This document shows positions 9,557 through 17,823 of a stretch of 64,000 nucleotides of DNA, piece by piece. The translations under genes and the position numbers were made by a program. The notes under the pieces were generated by a model. That model was given only the letters and a program-made list of their open reading frames with translations. It ran no database searches and had not been told where the DNA came from. The stretch comes from Ectorhizobium quercum (GTDB taxonomy: Bacteria; Pseudomonadota; Alphaproteobacteria; Rhizobiales; Rhizobiaceae), in assembly GCF_026552795.1 (NCBI RefSeq), contig NZ_JANFPI010000001.1, forward strand, positions 248,001 through 312,000, written 5' to 3'. The number at the start of each line of letters is the position of its first letter. Position 1 is the stretch's first letter.

Positions 9557-9570
9557 CCGATCTATATCGG
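9557..9570. promoter_or_regulatory. Dyad CCGAT-N4-ATCGG between divergent LysR and quinone reductase genes
   Basis: Perfect 5-bp arms around CTAT, centred in the roughly 95-base gap. LysR proteins bind short interrupted dyads with a T-N11-A core in such gaps, so this is a candidate operator. That role is inferred from position and symmetry only. Confidence 0.45.
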
Positions 9571-9628
9571 ATCAATGGCAAGGCGCCTAGCTTGGGAGAA
9601 ATTCGTCTCCAACACATAGGTGCCTGCC

Positions 9629-10429
9629 GTGAATGTACTTATCGTCTTCGCTCATCCCGAACCCCACTCGCTCAATGCGGCCCTCCGCGACGCCGCCGTC
9701 GAGGAACTGAAGGCACAGGGCCACGTCGTGCAGGTCTCGGACCTTTACGCCATGAACTGGAAGTCGGAGGTGGATCGCGCCGATTTTCCCGACCGTGCAG
9801 CGGGCGAGCGCCTGAAGATCGCTCCGGCTTCCGGCGCTGCTTTCGCGGCCGATGCACTGACGGATGACGTAAAGGCCGAGCAGGACAAGCTGCTCTGGGC
9901 AGACGTGCTGATCCTTCAGTTTCCGCTCTGGTGGTTCACCATGCCGGCGATCCTCAAGGGCTGGGTCGATCGTGTCTATGCCTACGGCTTCGCCTATGGT
10001 GTCGGGGAGCACAGCGACAGCCGCTGGGGCGACCGCTATGGGGAGGGCACGCTTGCCGGCAAGCGCGCCATGCTGGTCGTGACGGCCGGCGGCTGGGAAC
10101 AGCATTACTCGCCGCGCGGCATCAACGGCCCGATCGACGATCTGCTGTTCCCGATCCATCACGGCATCCTGCACTATCCGGGCTATGACGTGCTGCCGCC
10201 CTTCGTCACCTACCGGGTGGACCGTCTCGACGCGGCCGGTTTCGCGCAGGCGGCCGACCGCCTGCGCGCGCGGATGCGCACGCTGGAAACCACGCCGCCG
10301 ATCCCGTTCCGCCGTCAGAACGGCGGCGACTATCTGATCCCCAGTTGCGAGCTTCGGCCTGGTCTGGGCGCACCAGCCGCGACCGGATTTGCGCTGCACC
10401 AGCGCGAAAACGAAGCGGGAACCGCTTAG
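9629..10429 (+). CDS. NAD(P)H:quinone oxidoreductase, flavodoxin-like fold (MdaB/NQO family)
   Basis: Cytoplasmic flavoprotein predicted to carry out two-electron reduction of quinones or other electrophiles. The start MNVLIVFAHPEPHSLNAAL is the typical phosphate-binding opening of this family, followed by FPLWWFTMPAILKGWVDRV and the TAGGWEQHYSPRGINGP flavin loop. I prefer the GTG at 9629 (AGG at 9618-9620); a GTG at 9620 is an alternative. The length of 266 residues is slightly long for the family because of a C-terminal extension. It is divergent from its probable LysR regulator and followed by a convergent ArsR gene. It resembles quinone reductases that protect against reactive compounds; the actual substrate is unknown. 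Confidence 0.87.
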   Translation: MNVLIVFAHPEPHSLNAALRDAAVEELKAQGHVVQVSDLYAMNWKSEVDRADFPDRAAGERLKIAPASGAAFAADALTDDVKAEQDKLLWADVLILQFPLWWFTMPAILKGWVDRVYAYGFAYGVGEHSDSRWGDRYGEGTLAGKRAMLVVTAGGWEQHYSPRGINGPIDDLLFPIHHGILHYPGYDVLPPFVTYRVDRLDAAGFAQAADRLRARMRTLETTPPIPFRRQNGGDYLIPSCELRPGLGAPAATGFALHQRENEAGTA

Positions 10430-10466
10430 GAGCGACGCATCGGCAACAATGGCAACCGGTCGCTTT

Positions 10467-10838
10467 TCAGGGCGCGCCCGGTTTCCACGATTTCACGAGA
10501 GCCAGCAGGCCGGGAAAGCGCGCATCGAGGTCTTCGGTGCGCACCCGGCTACGCCGTTCGAGGCCATATTGGCGTTGGCGGATCAGGCCGGCTTCCCGCA
10601 ATGCCTTGAAATGATGCGTCAGCGACGACTTGGGCCGGTCGATGCCGAACCAGCCGCAGGGATGGTCATAGGCTTCCGATTCCAGCAGCAGCTTGCGGAT
10701 GATCGACAGACGCAGCGGATCGGCCAGCGCCGCCAGCACTGTCTCCAGACGCAGTTCTTCCACCGCTGGTTCGGGCAGCGGAGGCGGTAGATCGGAGCCG
10801 GGCGTTGCGGCTTCAACGTGGAGAATCTCGGAGCACAT
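10467..10838 (-). CDS. ArsR-family winged-helix transcriptional repressor
   Basis: Small DNA-binding repressor of about 123 residues from the ATG at 10838 (MCSEILHVE); the frame is open further upstream to 10919, across the boxes described below, so the downstream start is chosen. The helix-turn-helix region reads ALADPLRLSIIRKLL and SSLTHHFKALREAGLI, characteristic of ArsR/HTH_20 proteins. No CXC metal motif is obvious, so a non-metal signal is likely. It is divergent from the quinone reductase/MFS operon at 10952, and the gap carries three near-identical boxes, a strong hint that it represses that operon and itself. Confidence 0.85.
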   Translation of the reverse strand: MCSEILHVEAATPGSDLPPPLPEPAVEELRLETVLAALADPLRLSIIRKLLLESEAYDHPCGWFGIDRPKSSLTHHFKALREAGLIRQRQYGLERRSRVRTEDLDARFPGLLALVKSWKPGAP

Positions 10839-10856
10839 AAGCGAAGGATAGCACGA

Positions 10857-10930
10857 AAGTACGATTCTTGTCGAACTTATATGTACGAACAAAGTCGAAC
10901 TATGATAAGTACGATTCAATTCGTACTGTC
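10857..10930. promoter_or_regulatory. Three tandem 24-bp operator-like boxes
   Basis: Boxes at 10857-10880, 10881-10904 and 10907-10930 share the core GTACGA-N6/7-TCG. The third is a perfect dyad, AGTACGA-N6-TCGTACT (10908-10927). In the first two the right arm is GTCGAAC. AAGTACGATTC is repeated exactly at 10857-10867 and 10907-10917. They fill the space between the ArsR start and the AAGGAG of the quinone reductase gene, so they are probably the ArsR operators. Binding is inferred. Confidence 0.7.
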
Positions 10931-10951
10931 AGGTTCAAGGAGCGTACCCCC

Positions 10952-11536
10952 ATGTCGTCGGCAGGTTTGGCCAATCATCTTCAGGCACAGCGCGAACCGC
11001 CATCCATGCTGGTTGTCGTCGCTCATCCCGATCTCGCCCATTCCCGGATCAACGCGGCATGGCTCGACGCGGTGCGCGGTATCGGAGGCCTCACGGTCGA
11101 CGATCTTTACGGGCGCTATCCCGACTGGAGGATCGATGTGGCGGCAGAGCAGGACCTGCTTGTCCGGCACCAGCGGATCATCCTCCAGTTCCCGTTCCAA
11201 TGGTACAATTGCCCGCCGCTTCTCAAGCATTGGCTCGACACCGTGCTGACGAATGGCTGGGCTTACGGGACGGGCGGCGGTGCGCTCAAGGGGAAGGAAC
11301 TCGGGATCGCGGTCTCCACCTGGTCGAAGGCCGGAGATTACCAGCCCAATGCCCGCTACCGGCGGACCATGCAGGAATTGACCAGCCCGTTCGAGGTGAC
11401 GGCGCGGCGTCTCGGCATGCGCTACCTTCCGGGCTTCTTTCTCAATGGCGCCGGAGAGGTGGACGACGCCCGCCTCGCAGAGAACGCACACGCCTATGTC
11501 GCGCATCTCCAGGGCGTTGCGGAGAGTGTGGCATGA
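10952..11536 (+). CDS. NAD(P)H-dependent oxidoreductase, flavodoxin-like fold (KefF/YabF-like)
   Basis: Quinone/azo-type flavoprotein of 194 residues. The ATG at 10952 has AAGGAG nine bases upstream (10937-10942); the frame is open earlier, but through the operator boxes. Motifs are MLVVVAHPDLAHSRINAAW near the N-terminus, ILQFPFQWYNCPPLLKHWLD in the middle, then a KGKELGIAVSTW flavin-loop region. This is the KefF/NQO2-like branch. Its stop overlaps the start of the MFS gene (ATGA, 11533-11536), so the reductase and exporter are made together, presumably under ArsR control. It may detoxify a compound that the MFS protein exports; that is inference. Confidence 0.87.
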   Translation: MSSAGLANHLQAQREPPSMLVVVAHPDLAHSRINAAWLDAVRGIGGLTVDDLYGRYPDWRIDVAAEQDLLVRHQRIILQFPFQWYNCPPLLKHWLDTVLTNGWAYGTGGGALKGKELGIAVSTWSKAGDYQPNARYRRTMQELTSPFEVTARRLGMRYLPGFFLNGAGEVDDARLAENAHAYVAHLQGVAESVA

Positions 11537-12717
11537 CGATAGCCCGGACGCCGATGCCTGCCATGCTCGCCGCCGCCTGGGTGGTGACGGCAGTCTTCAT
11601 CCTCTCCAACATGCCGACGCCGCTCTATGTCCGCTGGCAGGAGGAGATGGGCTTCTCCTCCGCTACGCTGACGATTGTCTTTGCCGCCTATATTCTCGGA
11701 TTGTTGCTCACGCTGCTGGTGGCGGGACAGGTCTCCGATCGCTTCGGCCGCCGGCCGGTGCTGTTGCCCGGAATGGCGGCGGCGATCCTTGCGAGCCTCA
11801 TCTTCCTCGGTGCGGATTCCGTCGGTGCTCTGGTGATCGCCCGGTTCCTGTCGGGTGTCGCCGTCGGCGTTGTCGTATCGGCGGGCATGGCGTCGATCAT
11901 CGACGTGGGCGGTCCTGAAAGACGGCGGCAGGCCTCGCTCCTCGCCTCGGTCTCTATGGTGCTGGGCGCGGGTCTTGGACCTCTGACGGCGGGGGCTATC
12001 GCGCTGACCATCCCTGAGCCGGTGGTGCCGATCTTTGCCACGGAACTCCTTCTTCTCGCCAGCGCCGTCGTGATCGTTCTGCTTCTGCCGTTGAAGCGAA
12101 GCCCTGCCAGCCGAAACGACGGATGGCGATTGCGCCTGCCAGGCGTGCCGCGCGCGAACCGCAGGCATCTCGCCTTCGGTATTGCCGTCTTCGGTCCGGG
12201 GATCACCGCGACCTCCTTCGTGCTGGCGCTCGGGCCATCGCTCCTGTCACGGCTGATTGGCGTCACCAGCCCTCTGATGGCGGGTGGCATAGCCTGCGTC
12301 ATGTTCCTGACGGCGACCGGCGTGCAGTTCCTTTTGCGCAACCTCGCCGTCCGCACGATCTTGCTGGCCGGAGCCGGAGCGACCATTCTTGCCATGATGA
12401 CCATCGCACTTGCCGTGTGGACATCCAGCGCCACGGCGCTGATCGCCGGTGCTCTCCTGGCCGGCAGCGGACAGGGGCTCGGCCAACTCGGAGGGCTGAC
12501 CCTCATCGGCCTGCGCGTGCCGGGCGAGCGGCGGGCCGAGGCCAATGCGGTGCTCAACATCGGCGGCTATATTCCGGCCGGCCTCATGCCGGTCGCGGCC
12601 GGCTTCGTTATCGACGTGACGGGACTTGCGTCAGGCGCGGCTCTCTTTGCGGCAGCACTGACCATTCTGGCCGGCCTTGGCGGTTGGATCGTATGGCATG
12701 GGGTTCAGGCTGACTGA
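11533..12717 (+). CDS. MFS transporter (probable drug/metabolite exporter)
   Basis: Integral inner-membrane protein of 394 residues with about 12 hydrophobic segments. The loop after TM2 carries the major facilitator signature (GQVSDRFGRRPVLL), and TM5 carries a PLTAG segment as in drug/proton antiporters. It starts with an ATG inside the stop codon of the reductase gene (ATGA), so it is the second gene of that operon. It ends 93 bases before the convergent AraC gene. The substrate is unknown; the partnership with a quinone reductase and an ArsR repressor suggests export of a redox-active or electrophilic compound. Confidence 0.86.
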   Translation: MTIARTPMPAMLAAAWVVTAVFILSNMPTPLYVRWQEEMGFSSATLTIVFAAYILGLLLTLLVAGQVSDRFGRRPVLLPGMAAAILASLIFLGADSVGALVIARFLSGVAVGVVVSAGMASIIDVGGPERRRQASLLASVSMVLGAGLGPLTAGAIALTIPEPVVPIFATELLLLASAVVIVLLLPLKRSPASRNDGWRLRLPGVPRANRRHLAFGIAVFGPGITATSFVLALGPSLLSRLIGVTSPLMAGGIACVMFLTATGVQFLLRNLAVRTILLAGAGATILAMMTIALAVWTSSATALIAGALLAGSGQGLGQLGGLTLIGLRVPGERRAEANAVLNIGGYIPAGLMPVAAGFVIDVTGLASGAALFAAALTILAGLGGWIVWHGVQAD

Positions 12718-12810
12718 GGGAGCGCTGCTGAAAAACAGATCTCCATCCGGAAACGGCATTGGCGCAAGCTTCCAGACCTTTAACCGTCCGGCGTGGGTTT
12801 CCGGAAGATG

Positions 12811-13764
12811 TCAGGCGGTCGATTCATGCCGGTCTGTGACGGGACCCTCGGACGCAACGTCTGCGGCGCCCCTGTAGCGTCCGGGCGAGGTTCCCATGAT
12901 ACGGCGGAAGGTCGTGCTGAATGCCGCCTCCGATTCGTAGCCCACCGACGAGGCAATAGCGGGAAGCCGCTCGTCGGTTCGCCGCAATCGGTCTGCCGCC
13001 GACCGCATGCGCCAGTTGATGAGATAATCGAGCGGCGTCCGCCCGACCGCGTTGCGGAAGCGCTCGGCAAAACTGGTTCTCGACATGCCGGCGACGCCGG
13101 CGAGTTCGGCCACAGTCCACTTCCGGCCCGGCTCGGCGTGCATCGCTCCGATGGCGCGGGAAAGGCGCGGGTCCGACAACGCACCCAGCCAGCCCGGCGC
13201 TTTCGTGGCTTCGGACGCAAGCCACAGTCGAAGCACCTGCAACAGCATGATCTGCGAAAGATGCTCCGCCATCAGCGCGCCGCCGGGCGGCCGTGCCCTG
13301 AGCTCGTCGGCCAGTTGTTCCAGCGACCAGCGCAGCACGGCCGCTTGTGCGGAAGCATCGTGAACGTGAAGGACCGCTGGCAGGGCATCGAACAACAGCG
13401 CCGCGTGATCGCCCTCAAAGGAAAACCGGCCGCCGATCAGAAAGAAGTCGCCGCCGCCGTTGCAGGTGGCGATACCGTCCACGGCCCGGTCGTAGATCGT
13501 CGTGGACTCTATTGCCGGCAGCGCAAGATCGGTCGCGAACTGGAAAGACCGGCCGCGCGTGAGGAGAAAGCAGTCGCCGGCCTCGATCCTCTGCGCCTCC
13601 GGTTCGCCTTCGACCTGCACCCAGCAGGATCCGCGCATCACCGCGTTGAACTTGATTCCCTCATGCGGCGGGAAGCGGATCGCCCAATCGCCGCCCGCAT
13701 CGAGGCCGGCGCTGATCGCGCTTTTTGGCCGTAGCAGGGAAAGGACATCGGACAAAGGGTCCAC
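12811..13764 (-). CDS. AraC-family transcriptional regulator with cupin-type N-terminal domain
   Basis: 317 residues from a GTG start at 13764. The N-terminal half is the AraC_binding_6-like cupin found in many proteobacterial regulators placed next to SDR or monooxygenase genes. The C-terminal hundred residues hold two helix-turn-helix motifs (VAELAGVAGMSRTSFAERF and IASSVGYESEAAFSTTFRR). It is divergent from the SDR gene at 13872, with inverted repeats between them, so it probably activates that SDR. The inducer is not predictable. Confidence 0.87.
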   Translation of the reverse strand: MDPLSDVLSLLRPKSAISAGLDAGGDWAIRFPPHEGIKFNAVMRGSCWVQVEGEPEAQRIEAGDCFLLTRGRSFQFATDLALPAIESTTIYDRAVDGIATCNGGGDFFLIGGRFSFEGDHAALLFDALPAVLHVHDASAQAAVLRWSLEQLADELRARPPGGALMAEHLSQIMLLQVLRLWLASEATKAPGWLGALSDPRLSRAIGAMHAEPGRKWTVAELAGVAGMSRTSFAERFRNAVGRTPLDYLINWRMRSAADRLRRTDERLPAIASSVGYESEAAFSTTFRRIMGTSPGRYRGAADVASEGPVTDRHESTA

Positions 13765-13775
13765 GGTGGCAAATC

Positions 13776-13821
13776 CGAACGATCAAGAAGGAGGTTCGTA
13801 CTCTATAGCATGGATCGTTCG
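13776..13821. promoter_or_regulatory. Inverted repeat CGAACGATC ... GATCGTTCG
   Basis: Perfect 9-bp arms at 13776-13784 and 13813-13821, separated by 28 bases, in the gap between the AraC and SDR genes. A CTATAG at about 13802-13807 lies inside and could be a -10 element. The spacing suits a dimeric or looped AraC-type site. Function inferred. Confidence 0.5.
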
Positions 13822-13832
13822 GCCTCCAGCGT

Positions 13833-13852
13833 GGATGTTCTCCTGAACATCC
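13833..13852. promoter_or_regulatory. Dyad GGATGTTC-TCCT-GAACATCC upstream of the SDR start
   Basis: Perfect 8-bp arms just before the AGGAG of the SDR gene. It may be an operator, or a hairpin in the mRNA leader that influences translation. The sequence alone does not decide between them. Confidence 0.5.
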
Positions 13853-13871
13853 AGAATGACAGGAGAACCTC

Positions 13872-14846
13872 ATGACCGATCGTCAAAAACCGCTCGGCTC
13901 CGGCTTCGGAGCGAGGACAACAGCCTGCGAAGTGCTCACCGGCCTCGATCTTTCCGGCAAGCGGGCCATCGTCACCGGCGGGCACTCCGGGCTGGGGCTC
14001 GAAACGACGAAGGCGCTGGCCAGCGCGGGCGCGACGGTGATCGTCGCGTCGCGCGATCCGGCTTCGGCGGAGAAAGCCACCTCTGAGATTGGCGGCGTAA
14101 GCGTCGAGAAACTGGACCTGTCGGACCTCGCCAGCGTGCAGTCCTTCGCAGATCGTATCCTCGCCGCAGGCAGCCATATCGACACGCTCATCAACAACGC
14201 CGGCCTCATGGCCTGCCCGGAAACGCGCGTCGGACCGGGCTGGGAAGCGCAGTTCGCCATCAATCATCTCGGGCATTTCGCGCTGACCAATCGGCTTTGG
14301 CCGGCGCTGAGGGGTGGTGCGCGCGTCGTTTCCGTGTCGTCGGCCGGTCATCACAATTCACCGATCCGCTGGGACGATATGCAGTTCGAGCAGGGCTATG
14401 ACAAATGGCTCGCCTATGGCCAGTCGAAGACGGCCAACGTGCTCTTTGCCGTCCATCTCGACACGTTGGGCCGCGAATCCGGCATTCGTGCCTTCTCGCT
14501 GCATCCGGGCAAGATCTTCACGCCGCTACAACGGCATCTGTCGCAGGCGGAAATGATCGCGGCCGGCTGGCTCGCTACGGACGGCTCTCCAGCCGATCCC
14601 ACTTTCAAGACGCCGGAGCAAGGCGCGGCGACAGCGGTATGGGCCGCGACTTCGCCCCAACTCGCCAACCTCGGCGGCCTCTATTGCGAAGATTGCGACG
14701 TGGCCGCATGTGCCGAAGCGATCAATGAGCCGTTCTCCGGCGTTCGCTCCTATGCAACCGATCCTGGCGAGGCCGAACGGCTCTGGAGGCATTCCGCCGA
14801 ACTCGTTGCAGGCTTCACCCCTCCCGCCGGGGCCACGGCCGAATAA
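13872..14846 (+). CDS. Short-chain dehydrogenase/reductase (retinol dehydrogenase-like)
   Basis: NAD(P)-dependent oxidoreductase of 324 residues, longer than classical SDRs and like the WWOX/RDH branch. Motifs are TGGHSGLG (35-42), NNAG (108-111), SVSSAGH with the catalytic serine near 157, and Tyr182/Lys186 in YGQSK. The ATG follows AGGAGAACCTC. It is divergent from an AraC regulator with two dyads in the shared gap, so it is likely inducible. The substrate is unknown. Confidence 0.89.
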   Translation: MTDRQKPLGSGFGARTTACEVLTGLDLSGKRAIVTGGHSGLGLETTKALASAGATVIVASRDPASAEKATSEIGGVSVEKLDLSDLASVQSFADRILAAGSHIDTLINNAGLMACPETRVGPGWEAQFAINHLGHFALTNRLWPALRGGARVVSVSSAGHHNSPIRWDDMQFEQGYDKWLAYGQSKTANVLFAVHLDTLGRESGIRAFSLHPGKIFTPLQRHLSQAEMIAAGWLATDGSPADPTFKTPEQGAATAVWAATSPQLANLGGLYCEDCDVAACAEAINEPFSGVRSYATDPGEAERLWRHSAELVAGFTPPAGATAE

Positions 14847-14931
14847 CGGGAACTGGTAGCGATGCTCGACCTGTCTCTCTTCCGCTATACGCGTATTGGC
14901 GCGCCATCGGCGGCGTTCGGATGAGCCTGAA

Positions 14932-16509
14932 TCATTCCCACTCGATGGTGCCGGGGGGCTTCGAGGTGATGTCGTAGACGACGCGGTTGATGCCCTTGAC
15001 CTCGTTGATGATGCGCGTTGCCGCGCGGCCGAGGAAGTTCATGTCGTAGGGGTAGAAATCCGCCGTCATGCCGTCGACGGAGGTGACGGCGCGTAGCGCG
15101 CAGACGAAATCGTAGGTGCGGTAGTCGCCCATCACGCCCACGGTCTGCACCGGCAGAAGCACGGCGAAGGCCTGCCAGATCGTGTCGTAGAGGCCGGCCT
15201 TGCGGATTTCGTCGAGATAGACGGCGTCGGCCTTGCGCAGGATGTCGAGCTTCTCGCGCGTCACGCCGCCGGGGCAGCGGATGGCGAGCCCCGGGCCGGG
15301 GAAGGGATGGCGGCCGATGAAGCGGTCGGGCAGGCCGAGTTCGCGGCCGAGCGCGCGCACCTCGTCCTTGAAGAGTTCGCGCAAGGGCTCGACGAGCTTC
15401 ATGTTCATGCGCTCGGGCAGGCCGCCGACATTGTGGTGGCTCTTGATCGTGACCGAAGGGCCGCCGGAGAAGGAGACGCTTTCGATCACGTCCGGATAAA
15501 GCGTGCCCTGGGCGAGGAAGCTCGGAGCGCCCTTGCCGTCGGCGGCGATCGTCTTCGCCTCGTCCTCGAACACCTCGATGAACAGGCGGCCGATGATCTT
15601 GCGCTTGGTTTCCGGGTCGGCAACGCCTTCCAGCTCGCCGATGAAACGGTCGGCCGCATCGACGTGGACCAGCGGGATGTTGTAGTGGTCGCGGAACATC
15701 GAGACCACTTCGTCGGCCTCGTTCAGGCGCATCAGGCCGTGATCGACGAAGACGCAGGTGAGCTGGTCGCCGATGGCCTCGTGGATGAGGATGGCCGCCA
15801 CGGAGGAATCGACGCCGCCGGAAAGCGCGCAAAGAACGCGTTCGGAGCCGACCTGCTCGCGGATCTTGCGGACCATTTCGGCGCGGTAGGCCGCCATTGT
15901 CCAGTCGGATTTCAGGCCGACGATCTTGTGGACGAAATTGGCGAGCAGCTTGCCGCCGTCCGGCGTGTGCACCACTTCCGGATGGAACATGGTGGTGTAG
16001 TAATGGTGGCTCTCGTCGGCCGCGATGGCGAAAGGGGCGTTTTCCGAGGTCGCGATGACCTTGAAGCCTTCGGGAAGCTTCGTCACGCGGTCGCCGTGGC
16101 TCATCCACACCGGATAGCGCTTGCCCGTTTCCCAGAAGCCGTCGAACAGCGGGCTTGCCGCCTTGATCTCGATATCGGCGCGGCCGAATTCCGCCGCATG
16201 GCCGCCCTCGACCACGCCGCCGAGCTGGGTGCAGAGCGTCTGCTGGCCGTAGCAGATGCCGAGGATCGGAACGCCCGAATCGAACACCGCCTGCGGGGCG
16301 CGGGGGCTGCCTTCCGCCGTCACCGAAGCCGGGCCGCCGGAGAAGATCACGCCCTTCGGGTTCAATCGGGCAAAGGCTTCCGCCGCCGAGTTGAACGGGT
16401 GAATCTCGCAGTAGACGCCGGTTTCGCGCACGCGGCGCGCAATGAGCTGCGTCACCTGGCTGCCGAAGTCGATGATGAGGATGGTGTCGTGATGGGCTGT
16501 CTGGGTCAT
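14932..16509 (-). CDS. guaA: GMP synthase (glutamine-hydrolysing)
   Basis: Converts XMP, ATP and glutamine to GMP, the last step of guanine nucleotide synthesis in the cytoplasm. It has 525 residues, the expected length. The N-terminal class I amidotransferase carries nucleophile Cys86 in GICYGQQ and the His176/Glu178 pair in MFHPEV. The ATP-pyrophosphatase domain has the PP-loop SGGVDSS (230-236), and the C-terminal dimerisation domain ends in PPGTIEWE, the conserved GuaA tail. The frame stays open upstream to 16842, but MTQTAHHD at 16509 gives the right N-terminus. A rhizobial intergenic repeat lies directly upstream. Confidence 0.97.
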   Translation of the reverse strand: MTQTAHHDTILIIDFGSQVTQLIARRVRETGVYCEIHPFNSAAEAFARLNPKGVIFSGGPASVTAEGSPRAPQAVFDSGVPILGICYGQQTLCTQLGGVVEGGHAAEFGRADIEIKAASPLFDGFWETGKRYPVWMSHGDRVTKLPEGFKVIATSENAPFAIAADESHHYYTTMFHPEVVHTPDGGKLLANFVHKIVGLKSDWTMAAYRAEMVRKIREQVGSERVLCALSGGVDSSVAAILIHEAIGDQLTCVFVDHGLMRLNEADEVVSMFRDHYNIPLVHVDAADRFIGELEGVADPETKRKIIGRLFIEVFEDEAKTIAADGKGAPSFLAQGTLYPDVIESVSFSGGPSVTIKSHHNVGGLPERMNMKLVEPLRELFKDEVRALGRELGLPDRFIGRHPFPGPGLAIRCPGGVTREKLDILRKADAVYLDEIRKAGLYDTIWQAFAVLLPVQTVGVMGDYRTYDFVCALRAVTSVDGMTADFYPYDMNFLGRAATRIINEVKGINRVVYDITSKPPGTIEWE

Positions 16510-16518
16510 GGCGCGGTC

Positions 16519-16576
16519 AGAGCAAGTCCAGGAAAGTGTGAAACGGTTGTCCGTCCCGAATTGCGACGAGACAAGA
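16519..16576. repeat. Rhizobial intergenic palindromic repeat, copy 1
   Basis: Begins AGAGCAAGTCCAGGAAAGTG and continues through a CGGTT..CCGT core to GAATTGCGACGAG. It matches the copies at 40802, 43677 and 63713 (shared core TCCAG-GAAA-GTG-GAA-CGGTT). Such mosaic elements are common between genes in Rhizobiaceae. It sits in the leader of guaA. Confidence 0.7.
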
Positions 16577-16670
16577 CGAGGCAGCGGTTCGGCAATTCCA
16601 ATTGAATTGTCGATGGCTCTAATGGCTTTTGCCGCTTTTCGCAACCGGAGAAATGAGGGCAGCCGGCCTT

Positions 16671-17309
16671 TCAGCCGATCAGCCGTCCATCCGCCGCCAG
16701 CGCTTCCAGCCGGTCGACGGCCTGGGCCAGCTTTTCGTCGATGACATGGAGATATTCGGTCCAGTCGTCGACGTGCCGCAATTCCGCCCGCCCGTCGGAA
16801 ATGCCGCGCAGGCCGATCAGTGCAACGCCGAAAGCCTGGCATGCCCGGAGCAGCGCGAACGTCTCCATGTCCACCATGTCGGCGTCGATGGCGTCGTAGG
16901 CGGCGCCCGATACGATGTTCGCGCCGGTGGACAGGCGCGCGGCGGGAATGCCCGGCAGCGTGCAGGGCAGGGGAATGGCGGCCGGCAGGTCGAGGAAAGG
17001 CGTGCGGCCCTTCTCGAAGCCGAGCGGCGAGGCGTCCATGTCGCGATAGGACACGGAAGAAGCCTGATAGATTTCCGTCTGCTCGAGGCTTGCGGAACCC
17101 GCCGAGCCGAGTGAAACGACGATATCGGGCAGCGCATTGCGCGCCGCGAGTTCCCCGAGCGCCCGGGTCAGCGCGACCGCAGCCTCAACCGGGCCGACCC
17201 CGGTCATCAGCGGCGCGATGCGGGCCTGAAGATGCGGGCCGTATTCGGCCTTCGCCGCCATGACGTAGAGGATCGCCGTTTTGCCGACGGTCTTCGGCTT
17301 CCATGTCAT
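16671..17309 (-). CDS. mtnN: 5'-methylthioadenosine/S-adenosylhomocysteine nucleosidase
   Basis: Hydrolyses MTA and SAH to adenine plus the thioribosyl compounds, removing by-products of SAM use. It has 212 residues. The phosphorylase fold is recognisable from [13 protein letters not shown] (35-47) and VVSLGSAGS (64-72); [13 protein letters not shown] has the substrate-binding Met148-Glu149, and GISDGRAEL places the catalytic Asp at 172. Glu22 in AAKAEYG fits the N-terminal acid of MtnN. Its ATG overlaps the stop of the upstream thioesterase gene (ATGA, 17306-17309), so the two are coupled. A general nucleoside phosphorylase-fold hydrolase is the alternative. Confidence 0.82.
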   Translation of the reverse strand: MTWKPKTVGKTAILYVMAAKAEYGPHLQARIAPLMTGVGPVEAAVALTRALGELAARNALPDIVVSLGSAGSASLEQTEIYQASSVSYRDMDASPLGFEKGRTPFLDLPAAIPLPCTLPGIPAARLSTGANIVSGAAYDAIDADMVDMETFALLRACQAFGVALIGLRGISDGRAELRHVDDWTEYLHVIDEKLAQAVDRLEALAADGRLIG

Positions 17310-17755
17310 TGCTGGATGTCCTCGCGCCCGCGCACGATCATCAGCGTGCTGGTCATGGAGGCGATCAGCTTGGCGGGCCCGTCGGTCAGCGCATAGGCGC
17401 GCCCGTCGGCGACGATGATGGTCGAGCCGGGCTTGGTGATCTCTCCGTGGAAGAGAAAGCGCTCGCCGCGTCCCGGCGACAAAAGGTTCACCTTGAATTC
17501 GATGGTCAGGACCGAGGCGTCGGCATCGATCAGCGTGTAGGCGGCAAGGCCGCAGGCGGAATCGAGCCCGGCGGCGATGGCGCCGCCATGCAGCCAGCCA
17601 TGCTGCTGGGTCATCTTCTCGCTGAAGGGCAGTTCCAGTTCCACCAGCCCGTGGCCGATCCGGGTCAGTTCGGCGCCCATGCTCCTCAGCGCCGGCTGCC
17701 GCCTGAAATTCTCCTCGATGCGGGCCTGGACAGCCGCAGCATGTCCTTCGCTCAT
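17306..17755 (-). CDS. PaaI-family thioesterase (hotdog fold)
   Basis: Acyl-CoA thioesterase-like protein of 149 residues. The hotdog core is seen in QQHGWLHGGAIAAGLDSACG, the helix with the conserved HGG region, followed by LTIEFKVNLLSPGRGERF. The ATG at 17755 has GGAGG just upstream; the frame is open further up, but that part has no family likeness. It is first in a two-gene unit with mtnN. The natural acyl-CoA is unknown. Confidence 0.87.
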   Translation of the reverse strand: MSEGHAAAVQARIEENFRRQPALRSMGAELTRIGHGLVELELPFSEKMTQQHGWLHGGAIAAGLDSACGLAAYTLIDADASVLTIEFKVNLLSPGRGERFLFHGEITKPGSTIIVADGRAYALTDGPAKLIASMTSTLMIVRGREDIQQ

Positions 17756-17823
17756 CCTCTCCTCCCTGTTTTCGCCGAGAGTGGCACGGGCCTGCCGCTT
17801 CGGCAAGTCGCCCGCGAACCGGT

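Noticed and set aside
14847..14931. tRNA or small RNA gene in the gap before guaA
   Set aside because: No cloverleaf or CCA end could be drawn from the sequence.
14932..16842. A longer GuaA with 111 extra N-terminal residues
   Set aside because: The extra part overlaps the mtnN 3' end and an intergenic repeat and has no family likeness; MTQTAHHD at 16509 is the normal start.
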